NCBI GenBank assembly: GCA_002105175.1
Contig: MCGE01000010.1
Location: forward strand, 620,001 to 684,000
Direction of reading: 5' to 3'
DNA length: 64,000 nt
Origin: Absidia repens
Taxonomy: Eukaryota; Mucoromycota; Mucoromycetes; Mucorales; Cunninghamellaceae
Part shown: positions 24,264 through 40,662 of the stretch, piece by piece
How the letters are laid out: the number at the start of each line of letters is the position of its first letter
How positions within the stretch are numbered: position 1 is the first letter of the stretch
Position numbers and translations under genes: made by a program
The notes under the pieces: generated by a model
Database searches by the model: none
The model's input: the letters and a program-made list of their open reading frames with translations, nothing else
What the model was told of the DNA's origin: nothing

Positions 24264-25061
24264 ATGTCCTATCGCTCGAAACATATGAAATATCAACTGT
24301 CACCTTTGACTGAAGAAAATCTCATTAAAATGAATGGTGATACACAAACAACTTCTACATACGACGCAATAGAAAGATACTACAGTTTTTCTGGCAATGA
24401 AGCCCCCACACACCATCACCTTCGAATTGAAACACAGACTCGCCAAACGCCAACACCACAACCACGCTCTAGACGAGCATCAAGGGACATTGTAATGGAG
24501 TCACCACGTCTTTTACCTTTCCCCTACCACAACGATTGTCACTTTTTACCGACTGCCGAGCATAAACAACATCAACACCACCAACAAAAGAAGAAATCGG
24601 CCACTGGTTCTTTTTCCGACCTAAGTTTACGCTCACAGCGCACCTCAATGACAGCAACTTCCCCTTCTTCTGCCACCACCATTCCACTATCTTTCTCTGC
24701 ACGACGAGCCGCTAGCACCCCTCCACATTATACTCGGCGCTCTTCTGCTCTTCGAAGATCCTCGTCGTCCACAGCAGCATCTCGTCGGGATCCATCGGAA
24801 CCATCACTGTCTTCTTCCTCCTCTTCCTCTTCCTCGTCATCGGCATCTTCTTTTTACAAAATGGGGTCATCGTTTTTTGGCCGCTTGCTCGATTTGATGA
24901 AAAAGAAAAAGAAACCTTCGTCACCAACATCACTGGTTGATACAATGGCGTCAAGTGCTTCCTCTGCTTCTTCCCCTCGTCTGCCGAAGAAAAATTTAGT
25001 TTGGTTTGCCGAATTTGCTGTGAACCCTCCTCCCCCTAATGGTATGGTGGCTGCTACCTAA
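24264..25061 (+). CDS. Hypothetical low-complexity protein
   Basis: Intronless ORF of 265 residues, not recognised. It is Ser/Thr/Pro/His-rich with several RRxS-type sites (SRRASRD, TRRSSALRRSSSS), a run of 13 Ser, and a basic patch ([11 protein letters not shown]) after a short hydrophobic segment GSSFFGRLL. The C-terminal ~25 residues (KKNLVWFAEFAVNPPPPNG) look more ordered. A promoter with TATAAATA and a CT tract and a 3' AATAAAG (about 25340) support expression. Basophilic kinase sites and disorder suggest a regulated scaffold or signalling protein, but that is only a guess. Confidence 0.65.
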   Translation: MSYRSKHMKYQLSPLTEENLIKMNGDTQTTSTYDAIERYYSFSGNEAPTHHHLRIETQTRQTPTPQPRSRRASRDIVMESPRLLPFPYHNDCHFLPTAEHKQHQHHQQKKKSATGSFSDLSLRSQRTSMTATSPSSATTIPLSFSARRAASTPPHYTRRSSALRRSSSSTAASRRDPSEPSLSSSSSSSSSSSASSFYKMGSSFFGRLLDLMKKKKKPSSPTSLVDTMASSASSASSPRLPKKNLVWFAEFAVNPPPPNGMVAAT

Positions 25062-26222
25062 ATTGGATATCCGTCACTTTTTGTATTTTTTTTTTTTTTA
25101 TGTCCCTCCTTTTTTTGTACCATTGTTTTACGATTTGTCAAATATTAGCCATCAACATTATCACCGCCATCCACTATATTATATGTCTGTAGATTTATAT
25201 ACACACTTTGTTTTTACATATGCCTTTTTTGTTGTACCTATAATTATCCCTTAGTATATTTTATTATTTTATTATCCCCAATCTCAGTATATTATATCAT
25301 ATCTTATCATATCTGCCCTATATTTTAGCCCCCGTCACTCAATAAAGAATTGAAATGTTTACAATGAATATCTTTTACAATGAAATGCCCTTACAATGTT
25401 TTTCCGATTTATATTGGATTTGTTGATGTTTAAGATAGATGTTTTGACACACGACTTCATGGATATATAATAATAGGCGAAAGCTTATTTCGTATTGGAG
25501 GGTTTCAATTTTCTCCGCTCATCCGGCATTACTGTTTTTAGTAGGTGTCTCGATTTATTATTACTACGAAACTTTTTGAACAACCGATCTCCTCATATCA
25601 TACATCATGGTGACGCCTTGGCCATTGTTTGAATAAAAAAAGCAAATTTGATCAGGGTGCTTTGAAAAGAGAGACTACAGCTACAATATATATATATATA
25701 TATATATATATCGGGACCTAATCAGACCCCTTTTTTTTTTCCTGTATTTCAGCAGAGATTATATGGGTTTCATAATTGAGTCAAGTGTCTCCTTATATCA
25801 TACATAGTACAAATCTTTGATGACTAAAAATAAAAAAAGGCGAAGCGCATCCATATGTTCCTAGCACACAACATATATATATATATATTCACAGAGCTTC
25901 GCCAAAAGAATACAATAACGGGGCCTGGTGCAAAGGACACAGGACTTAATATATCACATAATTTCCCCCATTGTCACCCATCTTATCATCTTATCCTATC
26001 ATCCAGACAAAAACCATAAAATGACAAACGAGATAATTTTTTTATTGAAGTAAAATAATGTTGTTGAGTTTTTATAGCAAAAAAAAAGTAGTAAATAAAT
26101 GTAAAGAATAACGGGGAGAAAATAAGTTGAGTGGATAAATAAACGCGATGAGATTGTTGCTTCAAAAGTGTATATACAAAATAAAAAATAAAAGATAAAA
26201 TAAAGTAAAAATAGGTCTAGAT
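25062..26222. other. Intergenic, convergent 3' flanks
   Basis: Downstream of the hypothetical gene and of MCM6 (minus). An (AT)n microsatellite lies at about 25685-25711 and a smaller one near 25873. No gene, RNA gene or dispersed repeat copy was recognised. Confidence 0.5.
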
Positions 26223-30211
<3,989 letters not shown>

Positions 30212-30712
30212 CGAATAGCGAGATAAAAATAAACAATTAGAAGAGAATAAAACACTAAAGAAAGAGAGGGGCGCCAAAAAAAAAAAAAGGAAAAAAAAAA
30301 CCTTTACGTGACTGACCCGCCAAAATTGTCCGTCGTCTTATTTTAAACGCCGTAATCCACACACTTTGAAAGGACAAGGGTGGCTACACTAGACAGACGC
30401 ACGACAGAGTGATACTACTTCGGTATAACAGTGAAAGGTATAGCAAAAATATTGTATATAAGATATAATGAAATTCAATTCAATAAATATTTTACTATTT
30501 GGATTTTTACATATTCAACATTGAATATTCAGAAAAGGTTACACACACAAAATCTGATTAAAACTCCAGGTGGTGTGGGTGACAACTTGGAAAGTTTTTC
30601 TTTCCTTACTTTTTTCTTTCACTCTCCCTTCCCTTCCGTTCCTTTACATCCTTTATCTCTTATTTATATTCTTTGCCTTTTGCTTATATATATATACATA
30701 TATATTGATACC
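30212..30712. promoter_or_regulatory. Divergent MCM6/SSD1 promoter region
   Basis: A 500-bp spacer between two divergent start codons. On the MCM6 side a TTTTGGCGGG string (minus strand, 30325-30316) matches the E2F consensus about 105 bp before the ATG. On the SSD1 side there is a CT-rich tract (30598-30660) and an AT run (30683-30705) just before the ATG. Regulatory use is inferred. Confidence 0.55.
30316..30325 (-). promoter_or_regulatory. E2F-like site upstream of MCM6
   Basis: TTTTGGCGGG on the MCM6 coding strand matches the animal/plant/early-fungal E2F core TTTSSCGC-type site. MCM genes are classical E2F targets where E2F is retained. A single 10-mer could occur by chance. Confidence 0.4.
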
Positions 30713-33700
30713 ATGGATGATCAACACCAAACTGCTCCAGAAAGTACAAGAGGACTCTTCGATCCTCCTGAAAAGGTAACACGGTAGAATAGTAATACCC
30801 GAGAACTTTACTTACTCTTTTGATAATTTAAACTTTATAGATTGTCATGCCTCCTGGAGATAAACGCCGGTCATTTAATGGACAACCTTCAATACTTCAA
30901 CAACAACATCAGCAGCAACAGCAACGACGTCCACGGTCTAGGTCTTCTGTCACCGCGGATAATGTGGGTCATGGTCTATTGAATGGTGGCGGGGTCGGTG
31001 AACTTGGTGCTGGGACGAGACGAAGCTATAACAATTCTGGTCTGCATACGTTACCTGAAGAAAACGCAAATGATAGGAGACGTGAACAACTTAGTGGCTC
31101 TATGACGGTAGATTCTTTACAAGACATGATCAACACTCTCAAAACAATGCCCTCTCGTGATGATACTTCTAGTCGTCGCAAAAGTGTCAACCGTCGTTTA
31201 TCATCTTCCCTCATGACACCTCCCTCCAAACTACAACAACAAGTCAACACTCCTTATGGAACTCTGCAACTTGATGAAGAGGACGATCTTTCGGTTGAGT
31301 ACGCCCGTGCTGAAGCTGAAGCCAAATTGATGGGAACCTATCAACGCATGCCCTCCTCGTCCACCCCCCTTGATAGTAGCAACAGTCCTCTCCGTCGTCT
31401 TGGTTCCCGACCTTACAGTACTGGCGAAGAAAACCGTCGTATATCCTCTAATACACTTGTGACACCAACCAACTCAACGTCAAAGCGAATGTCTTTACAA
31501 CAATTACCAACGTTGAACGAAAATGTAGAAGATGCAAATCGAAATAGCAACAGAAACAGTCGTCGTATTCAATTCAACAAACCCCTCAATTTGGATGAAG
31601 CAAAAAAACAGCATCGTCGGTCAACTTCTTATTCCTATTTGAACGAAGGTCCTATTGGTGATTGGCGGTCAAGTGCTCCAGCCCCTTCCGTTCGACATTC
31701 GACCGGGAATGCCAGCACTCCCTTGCTCCCAACAACTAGTTCTGTCTCTTCTTCACTTTCATCTTCCTCCTTCAACTTGGTCCCTTTTACCCCTACGCGT
31801 GTCAACTTTTCACGGGACGATGCCAACCCTCACCAACGCCGACAATTGTTTATAGCGCATTTGCCCTTCTCGGCTTTGACACCCCTTTTCCGATCTCGTC
31901 AACTGGTTCGGGGTGCTTTACGGGTCAACAAACGCAATCGTAGTGATGCTTACGTCGCTTGTGAAGAACTCGATGATGATATTTATGTCTGCGGCTCCCG
32001 TGATCGAAATAGGGCTTTGGAAGGTGATGTTGTGGCTGTACGTTTGGTGGATGTGGATCGGGTATTGCGTGAAAAGAAGGAAAAGGAAGAAGCCAAAATG
32101 GTGCGCAATGGTGGTCATGTCCGTACTCGTCAACCTGACGAAGAAGATGAAAATGAAATTATATTTGGCGGCGAAGAAGATGTCGATGCGATCAAGCCGA
32201 AATACTGTGGTGTGGTGGTAGCTATCTTGGAACGTGCCCAAAATCAAGTTTTCTCTGGTACTTTGACCCTACGTCGCCCCAACAACAAACGTGCTCAAGA
32301 AGAAAATCAACAACAACATGACAATAGTCTTGGCAGCAATAAAAATAAGCCATTGGAAACTCCTCGAATTGTGTGGTTCAAGGCTGTGGATAAGCGTGTA
32401 CCTTTGATTGCCATTCCTATCGAACAAGCCCCTACTGATTTTGTTGAAAACAACGAATCCTACGCCGAAAGATTGTTTGTTGTAAGTACATTATAAACGG
32501 ATGTGTGATAGCGATTGTTTAATTGCAGATTGTATTAATTCCATTTACTTCTTATAGAGCTCTATCAAGCGTTGGCCCATTACATCTCTTCATCCATTTG
32601 GTACCCTTGAACGTGAACTAGGCCACATATCGAAGTTGGATGTACAAACCATGGCAATTTTGGCAGACAACAATGTAACTCACACAGAATTCTCAGAACA
32701 AGTCAATAAATGCTTACCATCCATCCCATATGATTACTCCCCTATTCCGGATGATATCCGACGCAACTTTACTGATGTCCGTGTCTTCACTATTGACCCC
32801 GTCAACTCAGATGGTAAGTCAAAAAAAAAAAAAAAGAGGGGAGGGACTATATGAATGAAACACAAATGCCAAAATGTATTCACATCTTTCTCTTTATTTA
32901 GTGCTCGATGATGCTTTGTCTATTCAAAAACTCGGAGATGATACCTACGAAGTGGGTGTGCATATCAGTGATGTTACCTACTTTATTAAGGCCAATTCAC
33001 CTTTGGACAAGGAAGCTCGTGCGCGTGGCGTCCGTGTTGATTTAATCCACAAATCTGTCCCAATGCTGCCTACTACATTGACCCATGATGTTACTAATCT
33101 GTCGCCCAATCAAACACGATTTGCATTCTCGGTGGTGTGGAAACTTGATTCATCTGGAACAGTTCTGGATACATGGTTTGGAAAATCGATTGTCAAGTAA
33201 GTGTTTGGCTATCGTTGATGAATAGAAAAGAATATGCTTCTAATCGACACTTTTTGTAGATCCTGTGCCAGTTTGACATATAATGATGCCAAAAAGGTGG
33301 TGGATGGTCAAGATCTTTCTATTCCTGGCTTGAAGGACGAACAACTTGCCGCTGATATTGAAATGGATGTACGTATGCTATACAAGATTGCTTCGCAGCT
33401 TCGTGCTAGTCGGTTTGCTGTTGATGGCGGTATGTCTCAACAACGTGAAGAACTTGGATTTTCATTCGATCAACAGCCTGTGGACAACGATCACAGCATT
33501 CCATCTGGTGTCAACATATCTCAAAAACCCGAAGCTTCTGCGACAGTTAAGGAATTCTTATTACTGGCGAACCAAAGTGTAGCGCAGAAGATTTCACGCC
33601 ATTTACCGGAACTGGCCTTATTACGACGACAAGCAAAACCAATGGGCCGCAAAATTTTGGAACTGGAACAATATGCCTCTCGCTATTTGGGTACTCAACT

Positions 33701-34759
33701 TGATACCTCGAATGCAAACACCATAGAACGATCGATTCTGGCCATTGAAGATGATAAAATCCGCAAAATGGTATCGATATTGGTTCTCAAGACTATGCAA
33801 GCTCCGAAGTACTTTTGCACGGGTGTGTTGGACATTTCGAAATTCTCTCACTATTCGTTGAACGTTCCTCTCTTTACCCATTTTACTGCTCCAAGCCGTC
33901 GATTTGCTGATATCGTTGTCCATCGCCAATTGGAATCTGCTTTGGCTAATGGTAAGAAGAAGAAAAATTTAAATGAAGAGATAGTGAAATGGAAGCTAAT
34001 CGATTTTTTATCAAATTGTTAGATCGTCATTTTTACCTTGACCGGGATACCGTGCAAAAACTGGGACAACACTGTAATGTCAAGAAAGAGGCGGCTTTGA
34101 TTGCCCGGGAACAAAGTAGCCTATTATTCTTGTCACTTTACCTCAATGAACACGCTGTGATGCCACCTAATGGTCATGGGGATAATATCAAAATTGTATA
34201 CCGTGAAGCTCAAGTCATTGCTGTGTTTGATGATTACTTTGATGTGATGATACCTGAACTAAACATGGAAAGACGAATTCATTTGGCCAATTTGCCTGTA
34301 TGGAGATCGGAAATCGATGCCTCTCGTCGTGCACTGACTATGTTTTGGAAGAAGGGTGTGGATACCACTACTGGCAAGCAAGCTCACTTGAGCCTCTCGG
34401 ATGATGAATATGATGATATGGACGATGACTTGTTTTTGGCAACGAATGGTAGCGATGGTTCCAACCTTACTGGACAATGTCAGCGCGATGATGGTACTAC
34501 GACAACCTCCCGTAACAATGGAATTTCAACAGTCAATGAACCCTCACCATCAAACTCTACTACAGCTCAGCCTGAAACATCCAAATCCTCTAAGCGACAA
34601 TCTATTATCCAAGCTCGGTTATCCAACAGCACATCTTTCAGCTCTGAACAATCATCGCAAACGATACAAGCTTTGGACAAGATTCGTGTAATTCTGACTA
34701 TTGAAATGATGAGGACTCCTCCATTGATCCGTGTTTTGGCTGCCAATCCATATGCATAG
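30713..34759 (+). CDS. SSD1: SSD1-family RNA-binding protein (RNB-like pseudonuclease)
   Basis: Six exons (30713-30775, 30841-32481, 32558-32813, 32902-33196, 33260-33951, 34023-34759) give 1227 residues; yeast Ssd1 has 1250. The first ~320 residues are disordered and basic, with an HxRxxS-type site (HRRSTS, about residue 279), the Cbk1/Orb6 (NDR) kinase consensus that controls Ssd1. Cold-shock/OB-like domains follow (QLFIAHLPFSAL, GALRVNKRNRSD). The RNB domain starts near residue 645. Its metal motif reads DPVNSDVLDDA; active RNase II enzymes have DPxxAxDLDDA, so one Asp is Val here, as expected for an inactive RNA-binding member. FTAPSRRFADIVVHRQLE is the diagnostic C-terminal RNB block. 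It likely binds mRNAs for cell-wall and polarity proteins and represses their translation. Confidence 0.95.
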
Positions 34760-35274
34760 GTGAATATATTCCTTATTCATTATTATTGTTATTCAATTTA
34801 GTTACTGCAGAGCTATTTTTTTTTATTGTGTTTTTTCTATCTATTCGATATTTTATTTATTTATTTATTTACTGGTTATTATTTTCATTTTTTTTTTTTT
34901 GTCTTTCTGTGTACACAAACTTCCTCTTCCCTGTGTTTAGTTTTCTAAATAAAGTTGCCTACATGTTGTATGATTCAATCGTCTTTATTTTATATATTTG
35001 TGCATGCTTGTGTGTCTGTGTGTCCATGTTTATGTGTGCTGTATATTTGCTGTCTGTGCGTTTCTGTGTCTGCGTATATGAGTACAGATGCGTTTGTGTG
35101 TGTGTCCGTCTGTGCGGGTGTGTCCGTCTGTGCGATAGGGTGTGTTTCCCCACCATATTAAATACCATAAGGCAAATATAAGCAATAAGAGAAGGTGCGG
35201 TGGGGCGGGTTGACAAGTTTGGCGGTTTTTTTTATTTTATCTTTTTGAAATAAAGGATTCTGAATGCTTTTTCC
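34760..35274. other. 3' flank of SSD1
   Basis: T-rich, then a GT-rich microsatellite-like stretch (34995-35145, TGTGTGTCTGTGTG type). AATAAAG signals lie near 34947 and 35250. The ORFs here are low-complexity and not believed. Confidence 0.5.
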
Positions 35275-36290
35275 TGGATTCACTCCCCCCGCACTACACG
35301 CAGACAAATCCTCACAGAACCCATTTCAAATCCCGCCCACGTGGGGTTATTTTCGTCAATTTTTCTTTTTTTTTTTCGCTCTCTTTCTTTTCATCATTCA
35401 ATTTGTTTGAAGTCATGATGAACTTAGATTAGTGTCAGGACTAGCTTAGGAGCGTTTTCAGATCAGGGATTACAAGATGCATAGGGAAGCCTTTCATTTT
35501 GGATTCATGATTTGGGACCACCATTAGTTGGCTTTTGAGGTCTTCATTAGCTTAATTAGTGTCAGTTTATCCATAGTTTGTATGTACATCTCATTAAAAT
35601 ATGTCTCTTTTTATGTGCCTCAATAATAAATTCCCCGTTTGTCTCCCTCTTGTATTATACAGTACAATACAGTACATGAGATACATCTTCACATGCTGCA
35701 ATAAAAGATCTTGCTCATGCTTTTCACTGTACAGAACTGTACAGTAGTTGTGCTTTCATTAAGTCCTCTAAACGTACACACAAACATACTCTCTCTATCC
35801 TGTGCTTGCACAAAAATTCTTTTTTATTATCATCTCTTTAGATTAGTTTTCCTCATTCTCCAGGTCCCTGTTAGATTACCAGTCTACAGATCCCCCTCCC
35901 CATTGGATTGCCCCCTTTACTTCGTCTCAAGATTTGTAAAATATGTTTTTTTCTTATCACTTTCACTTTAAAGACTATAGTTGACTATTATTCCGATCCC
36001 CATTACACTAGTCTCACTTGTACCTCGTATTAACATAGATCCTTTAAGTTTAGCTTTTACCCATATGTTTGAATAAAATGTGTCTTTTTTATTATTCATC
36101 AGATAGTGAGAAAGGTCGGTATTATGGCTATTGTGTAAAATTGCCTACCATACGCCTGCCTTCTAGCTTACCCACTCTGATGCCTTTCTCCCCCATAGTC
36201 ACAGATATAGTAGGTAGCCCGCTCCACCATCTATATGAATCATCCTAATAATCTTAGACCATGTTTTCATCGCAGCCTTCCCTATTATAT
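35275..36290 (+). repeat. Dispersed repeat family, copy D
   Basis: TCCCGCCCACGTGGGG lies at 35331-35346, followed by a pyrimidine tract. The conserved body (35405-35590) contains GTCAGGACTAGCTTAGG, AGGGATTACAAGATGC and CCTTTCATTTTGG. Later AATAAA-type modules (near 35699 and 36072) are degenerate. The right part (36115-36290) is weakly related to the right arms of copies B and C. Confidence 0.8.
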
Positions 36291-36718
36291 ATTACATACT
36301 CCATTAAACCGCATACACTGTATATATCCACTTCACTATTTTTATCATTGACCCCTCTCCCTCACACATTTGACCACCGTATTAGCATTTGAGAGATGAC
36401 AGAGAATTAATTACCTATGTCATATAATCGAAGTATTTGGACATGTCATCAAATAGTCATTTGAATTCAAACAATAAAAAACAAAGGGATGAAATAGATA
36501 CATTTTTTATTTTTTTTAAAAAAAAAAAAGAGAGATAGAGAGAGAATATTAATATATACAACAAGGGATAGGGAAAGGGTAATACATATATATATAGCGA
36601 GAGAGAGATAGGAATAGTCAATAAAGTAAGGGATAATAATTTAACTAAAAGAGAAAGGCAGTGCCAGTAAAAGGATCATGATCGTCAACTACAAAGGAGA
36701 ATATATCAGAGGAAGTTT
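36291..36718. other. 3' flank of the Spo71-like gene
   Basis: AT-rich with purine-rich GAGAGA runs (36530-36660). This is the probable 3' UTR of the minus-strand gene. Nothing else was seen. Confidence 0.45.
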
Positions 36719-39700
36719 CTATTTGACGGCTTCACGTAATAATGCCTCTTGAATAACACTAATGGCCCAAACCCATTGTTCCTTGTCCTGCCTATTTGGT
36801 GCCATCATAAGCCAGCATTGTCCAGCTGAGTTGAACCTACGATCAGAGTCATAGGTGATGATACTTTGTCGTCGCGGAGAGAAGATGCGTCGTCGTTGGG
36901 GTATCCAAATAGTGAATAGACAATCTTCATCGGGGTCGTTCGTTGTGATGCCGTTATCAAAGAATCGAGGGGGTCTATCCAGCTGTGTTGTTGATGCTTC
37001 GTTATCAAAAGACGACATCATTCCTGAATAAATGTAAGCATTGGCCATGTCTAAAGTGCGCTTCCTTTCGTGTATTCCAGTTTCAATCGGCTTCCCGTCA
37101 TCTGCAGACCGTTTATATACATTGAAATAGTGAAGTCTTCCATCCGCCGTGAGAATAAATTGTTTTTGACTAAACACGCCCTTGGATTGTATGTACATAA
37201 TTCCAGATTTCTAAATTGATATAGAAATATATAACGAGAAAGAAAGAAAAAATGAGTATCTCTTGTTTGTTTCGCAACCATTTCAGATCCAATCATTGAT
37301 ATTTCTTACCATTACATCACGACACTGCGTAAAAAAACAGAGACTCCATATGCGTGTATCCACAGACGAGGAATGATTGCCACAGGTAGTTGCGCCAATA
37401 TCACCTTTTTCAGACACCCCGGCGACTGAGTCAATCGCTGATAAAGTATTGTTGGCGCTATGCATTTCTCGATCCACCTCTAGACGAGCTTTTGAGTATA
37501 AAATCAAGTCTGAAAGCCTTGATGTCCACTGATTGCAGGTTTCACTAGAATAAGCCTTCCAAAAAGCGATGACAAAAAAAAAAAAAAAAAAAATAGTTAG
37601 GTATACGCACATGCCAATCATTCATTCATTGTTTATTTTACCTGAAGTTTTATAACGATACCATTTTCCATGACCAGTTCAAAGCAGGAGGATTGGTTGT
37701 CTTCATGGTAATGCTGATTCAATAGAGAAGATGAGGAAGGGTCGTGATGTTGTTGTATGAGGTGAGATGTCGCAGAATAAGAGGAGATGCTATCATAAAA
37801 TTCATTTTCGTAACTCTGCGTACCATATGGTATATGAGAATGAGAAGTATCCATCGAAGGCTGCTGATTGGAAGGAGATCGCTGTACAAAAGACACTTCA
37901 GTCAACTTGATGCAGCCGACTGCACCTGCTACCAACTTCATCCGCCGATCGAGTTCTTCTTGTTGCCACTCATAATCTAGATTGCTGTGATTATCTGCAA
38001 ATGGTGTCACCAATGTCACAAAGGGATTGTTGATTTCATCTGCTGACGATGCTGCCGAAAAGGAATGCTGAGGTCCATTCTTCTTGTTATGTTTGAGTGT
38101 TTTCGGATCTACATAGGTCTTTGTGTGCGGTAAAATGGTTTTGTCCTCAGGTACTACAAATAAAAATCCATCAAAAGACGCAAAATAAAATCGTGTAGGT
38201 GTCCAAATGCCTGCCTTGAGGTGTTGTCCTTCAAAACCGGTCATCTTGGTCAAAAATCCTTCACAGGGATAAGGTTCCTTAAAAAAAAGGAAAGGTCGGT
38301 AATCAGGACCATTTTTTCATCACTTCATCACCTATATTTATACATACCTGGAGAGTTGTATCTTCGGCAAGGATGATCGTATGTGGTGTATGTTGCACTG
38401 GTCGTAATTCAAGTCGATGAGTCTCAAGTTCAAAGTCAATCCAAAAAAAAAAGTAAGTATCCATCTAATAATTTGCAGTAATGTGTTGCTTACATTTTCT
38501 ATACTTTGAGGACAAAGAGCCATATCAGCAGCCTGGTTTCCACCCACAGAGTTCTTCCAAAATATCCATTCACCGCGTTCATGGCTAATCCAACAAAGCG
38601 AAAGGTCTGTGCGGTCCAGTTCATTTTCCAATGCAGCCTGCCAATCAGCGTCCGTTTCCAGTAGGTCCATGATTGCTTCTTTGACATGATCCAACGTGAT
38701 AAGATACCTGGAGTCATACCGAGAGTTATTTTGTTGATCGGACATTTGAGGCGGTTGTAGTTTGATCAACGGGAGATGTATGTGAATGTTGATAGCAGGA
38801 ATATATATTTTACAGTCATGAGGTGTCGGTTTTCTGGCGTGATCTGGAAGCTGTTGATAAAGAGCCATATACCATTCTTGACATAAAGTAAAGGTTCGTG
38901 CTCGGAAAACCAAAGTGACGCCATCTTTTTCATGTCTTGGTGTATATTGTAAGCAAAATGTATAGTCTAGAGGCGATAAGAGATAGAGTGAGAGGTTGGA
39001 ATCCTTTTCATCTTTCAATGAGATATAGTATTGCACGGTTCGTTTCGGCCAAACTAAACCCTACAAGGGCATAAAAAAAAAAAAAAAAGTATTCATTGAG
39101 TAATGTAAAATACCCTTACTAGTTTTCTTCTATAAATCTATTTTACCGAAGAGGCATAGCATTTCAGTGCATCAGGCGTCAAAATCATTTCCAATTGTCG
39201 CCAGTCTTCCTGTCGTTTGGGTGATGATGAGTGTGTGTGTGATTGCTGATAGGCTGTCGGCTGTTTTCCATTGCAACTATATATCAACCGTTTGCATAAT
39301 AGGACGTCATGCTTGATAACTGTGTTGCTGTCATCATTTCTGCTGATATGGTCAGGTAGAGGAGGTACAAAAACAGGGCCAGATTTTCGCCAAAGAACAG
39401 TTCGGTGGAGTGTATAATTGGTGCCATGCTTTGATTTGCTGTTCCCGTTCCGAATTTGCTGCTGTTCATCGTGGATAATACTACGATTGAAGTTCTTAGT
39501 GCCATTATTCGTTGGCATAGTCGACGTTGAGGCTGATATAAAGTTATTTGGCGGAGAGGACTTGGCGGAGACGACAGAAGCTGGGTCGACAGTTTCAGGC
39601 TGAGACAAAAATGAGTGGTGCTCCGTATCGTTAACGCTGAAATTACCATTGTTGGTGATGCAATGTGTAGTGGTAGAGTCTGTTGTAGTATCATGTAAAT

Positions 39701-40030
39701 ATTGCGAAGATGTATTACTGCGAGTTGAGTATTCATGTTGAGGCGTTTCGTGTTCAGCAGCACTAAGTCTATAAAATAATATTTGTTAGGACTAAAAGAT
39801 TGATACTACTGTAGCGTGTAGAATATTTATAACGATACCTACCTTGGTGATATGTTGCCAGTGCCGTGCATTGCCTCCGAGTGTCGTGTTTCAGTGATTT
39901 CGGACGGGCCAGGTTCAGGACGAGAATTTTTGGAATGCCTAAATGCTAATGGAGAATTGACATCCAAAGGACCAATAAGTATACGATACGAGCATTGAAT
40001 TCTGTGTCCCGGAACAGTCTTTTCCATCAT
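36719..40030 (-). CDS. Multi-PH-domain protein, Spo71/Mug56-like
   Basis: Seven exons (40030-39843, 39768-39147, 39060-38494, 38464-38348, 38277-37642, 37555-37310, 37210-36719) give 955 residues with every phase consistent. The N-terminal third is Ser/Thr/Asn-rich. A PH-like region follows: KRTVQYYISLKDEKDSNLS, then FRARTFTLCQEWYMALYQQ. A second starts PYPCEGFLTKMTGFEGQ with a Trp/Tyr-rich core, and a third ends YIQSKGVFSQKQF...HYFNVYK...WVWAISVIQEALL. This layout resembles Spo71 of budding yeast and Mug56 of fission yeast, PH proteins of the prospore membrane that bind phosphoinositides and work with Vps13. A role in spore or membrane biogenesis is plausible but not shown by the sequence. 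I am fairly sure of the PH content and less sure of orthology. Confidence 0.78.
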
Positions 40031-40662
40031 CAAATATAAAGATTGAAAAGAGAAAAGCAGGATATTATAAAAAAAAATGAAGACGAACTCTTTTGATTTC
40101 CAAAAGTCTGGGACAGTTTAAACCCCGCTCGTTGGCAGCAAAAGAGCATGTCGACAAAAATGGGCTGCTGAGCCATCAAAATTTTTCATTTTGCGCGTGT
40201 AATGGTTGGACCCTATGAAGGGCAGGATTTGGTAGTATCGCTCAACGCAAGAAATGCATACTTTCTTTTGCAAACACCTGGAAGACAACTGCTAATAATT
40301 ACATGATTACTGCTTAATTACTGACTAGCAGACGCAGGGGACTTTGGAGATAGCTCTTCTAACTAAAGCAAACAAATAAAACAAATAGCATGCGGTGCAT
40401 GATCAAGACATGAATATCCTTGCTTAAATCACTGATAAAAATAGGCTGAAAGACAAAAAGTAAATTGGACAATTGTAAAAATAGAAAATATTGTATGATT
40501 TGGTTTGTTTTTATTCAAAAAGGTCATAAATGAATCATCAAATATAAAAAAATTCTAAATTATGAAATAACAACCTAGACTAATAATATCACTAGTTGTT
40601 CTAAATATCCCTTGATGTTGATGCATGATGATTGATGGTTTGTAGTTGATCCTTGACGGTAT
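40031..40662. other. Intergenic, Spo71-like 5' to PUT2 3'
   Basis: A TTTAAACCCCG string at 40120 recalls the left box of the dispersed repeat, but no body follows. TTTATT signals near 40510 probably end PUT2 on the minus strand. No gene was seen. Confidence 0.45.

Noticed and set aside
34786..35181. Overlapping ORFs over GT-rich DNA
   Set aside because: Composition is simple-repeat (Val/Cys/Phe runs) with no exon-like boundaries; it is the SSD1 3' flank.
35205..35232. Second TTTGGCGG string as an E2F site
   Set aside because: It lies in the 3' flank of SSD1 next to a repeat copy, not in a promoter of an S-phase gene.
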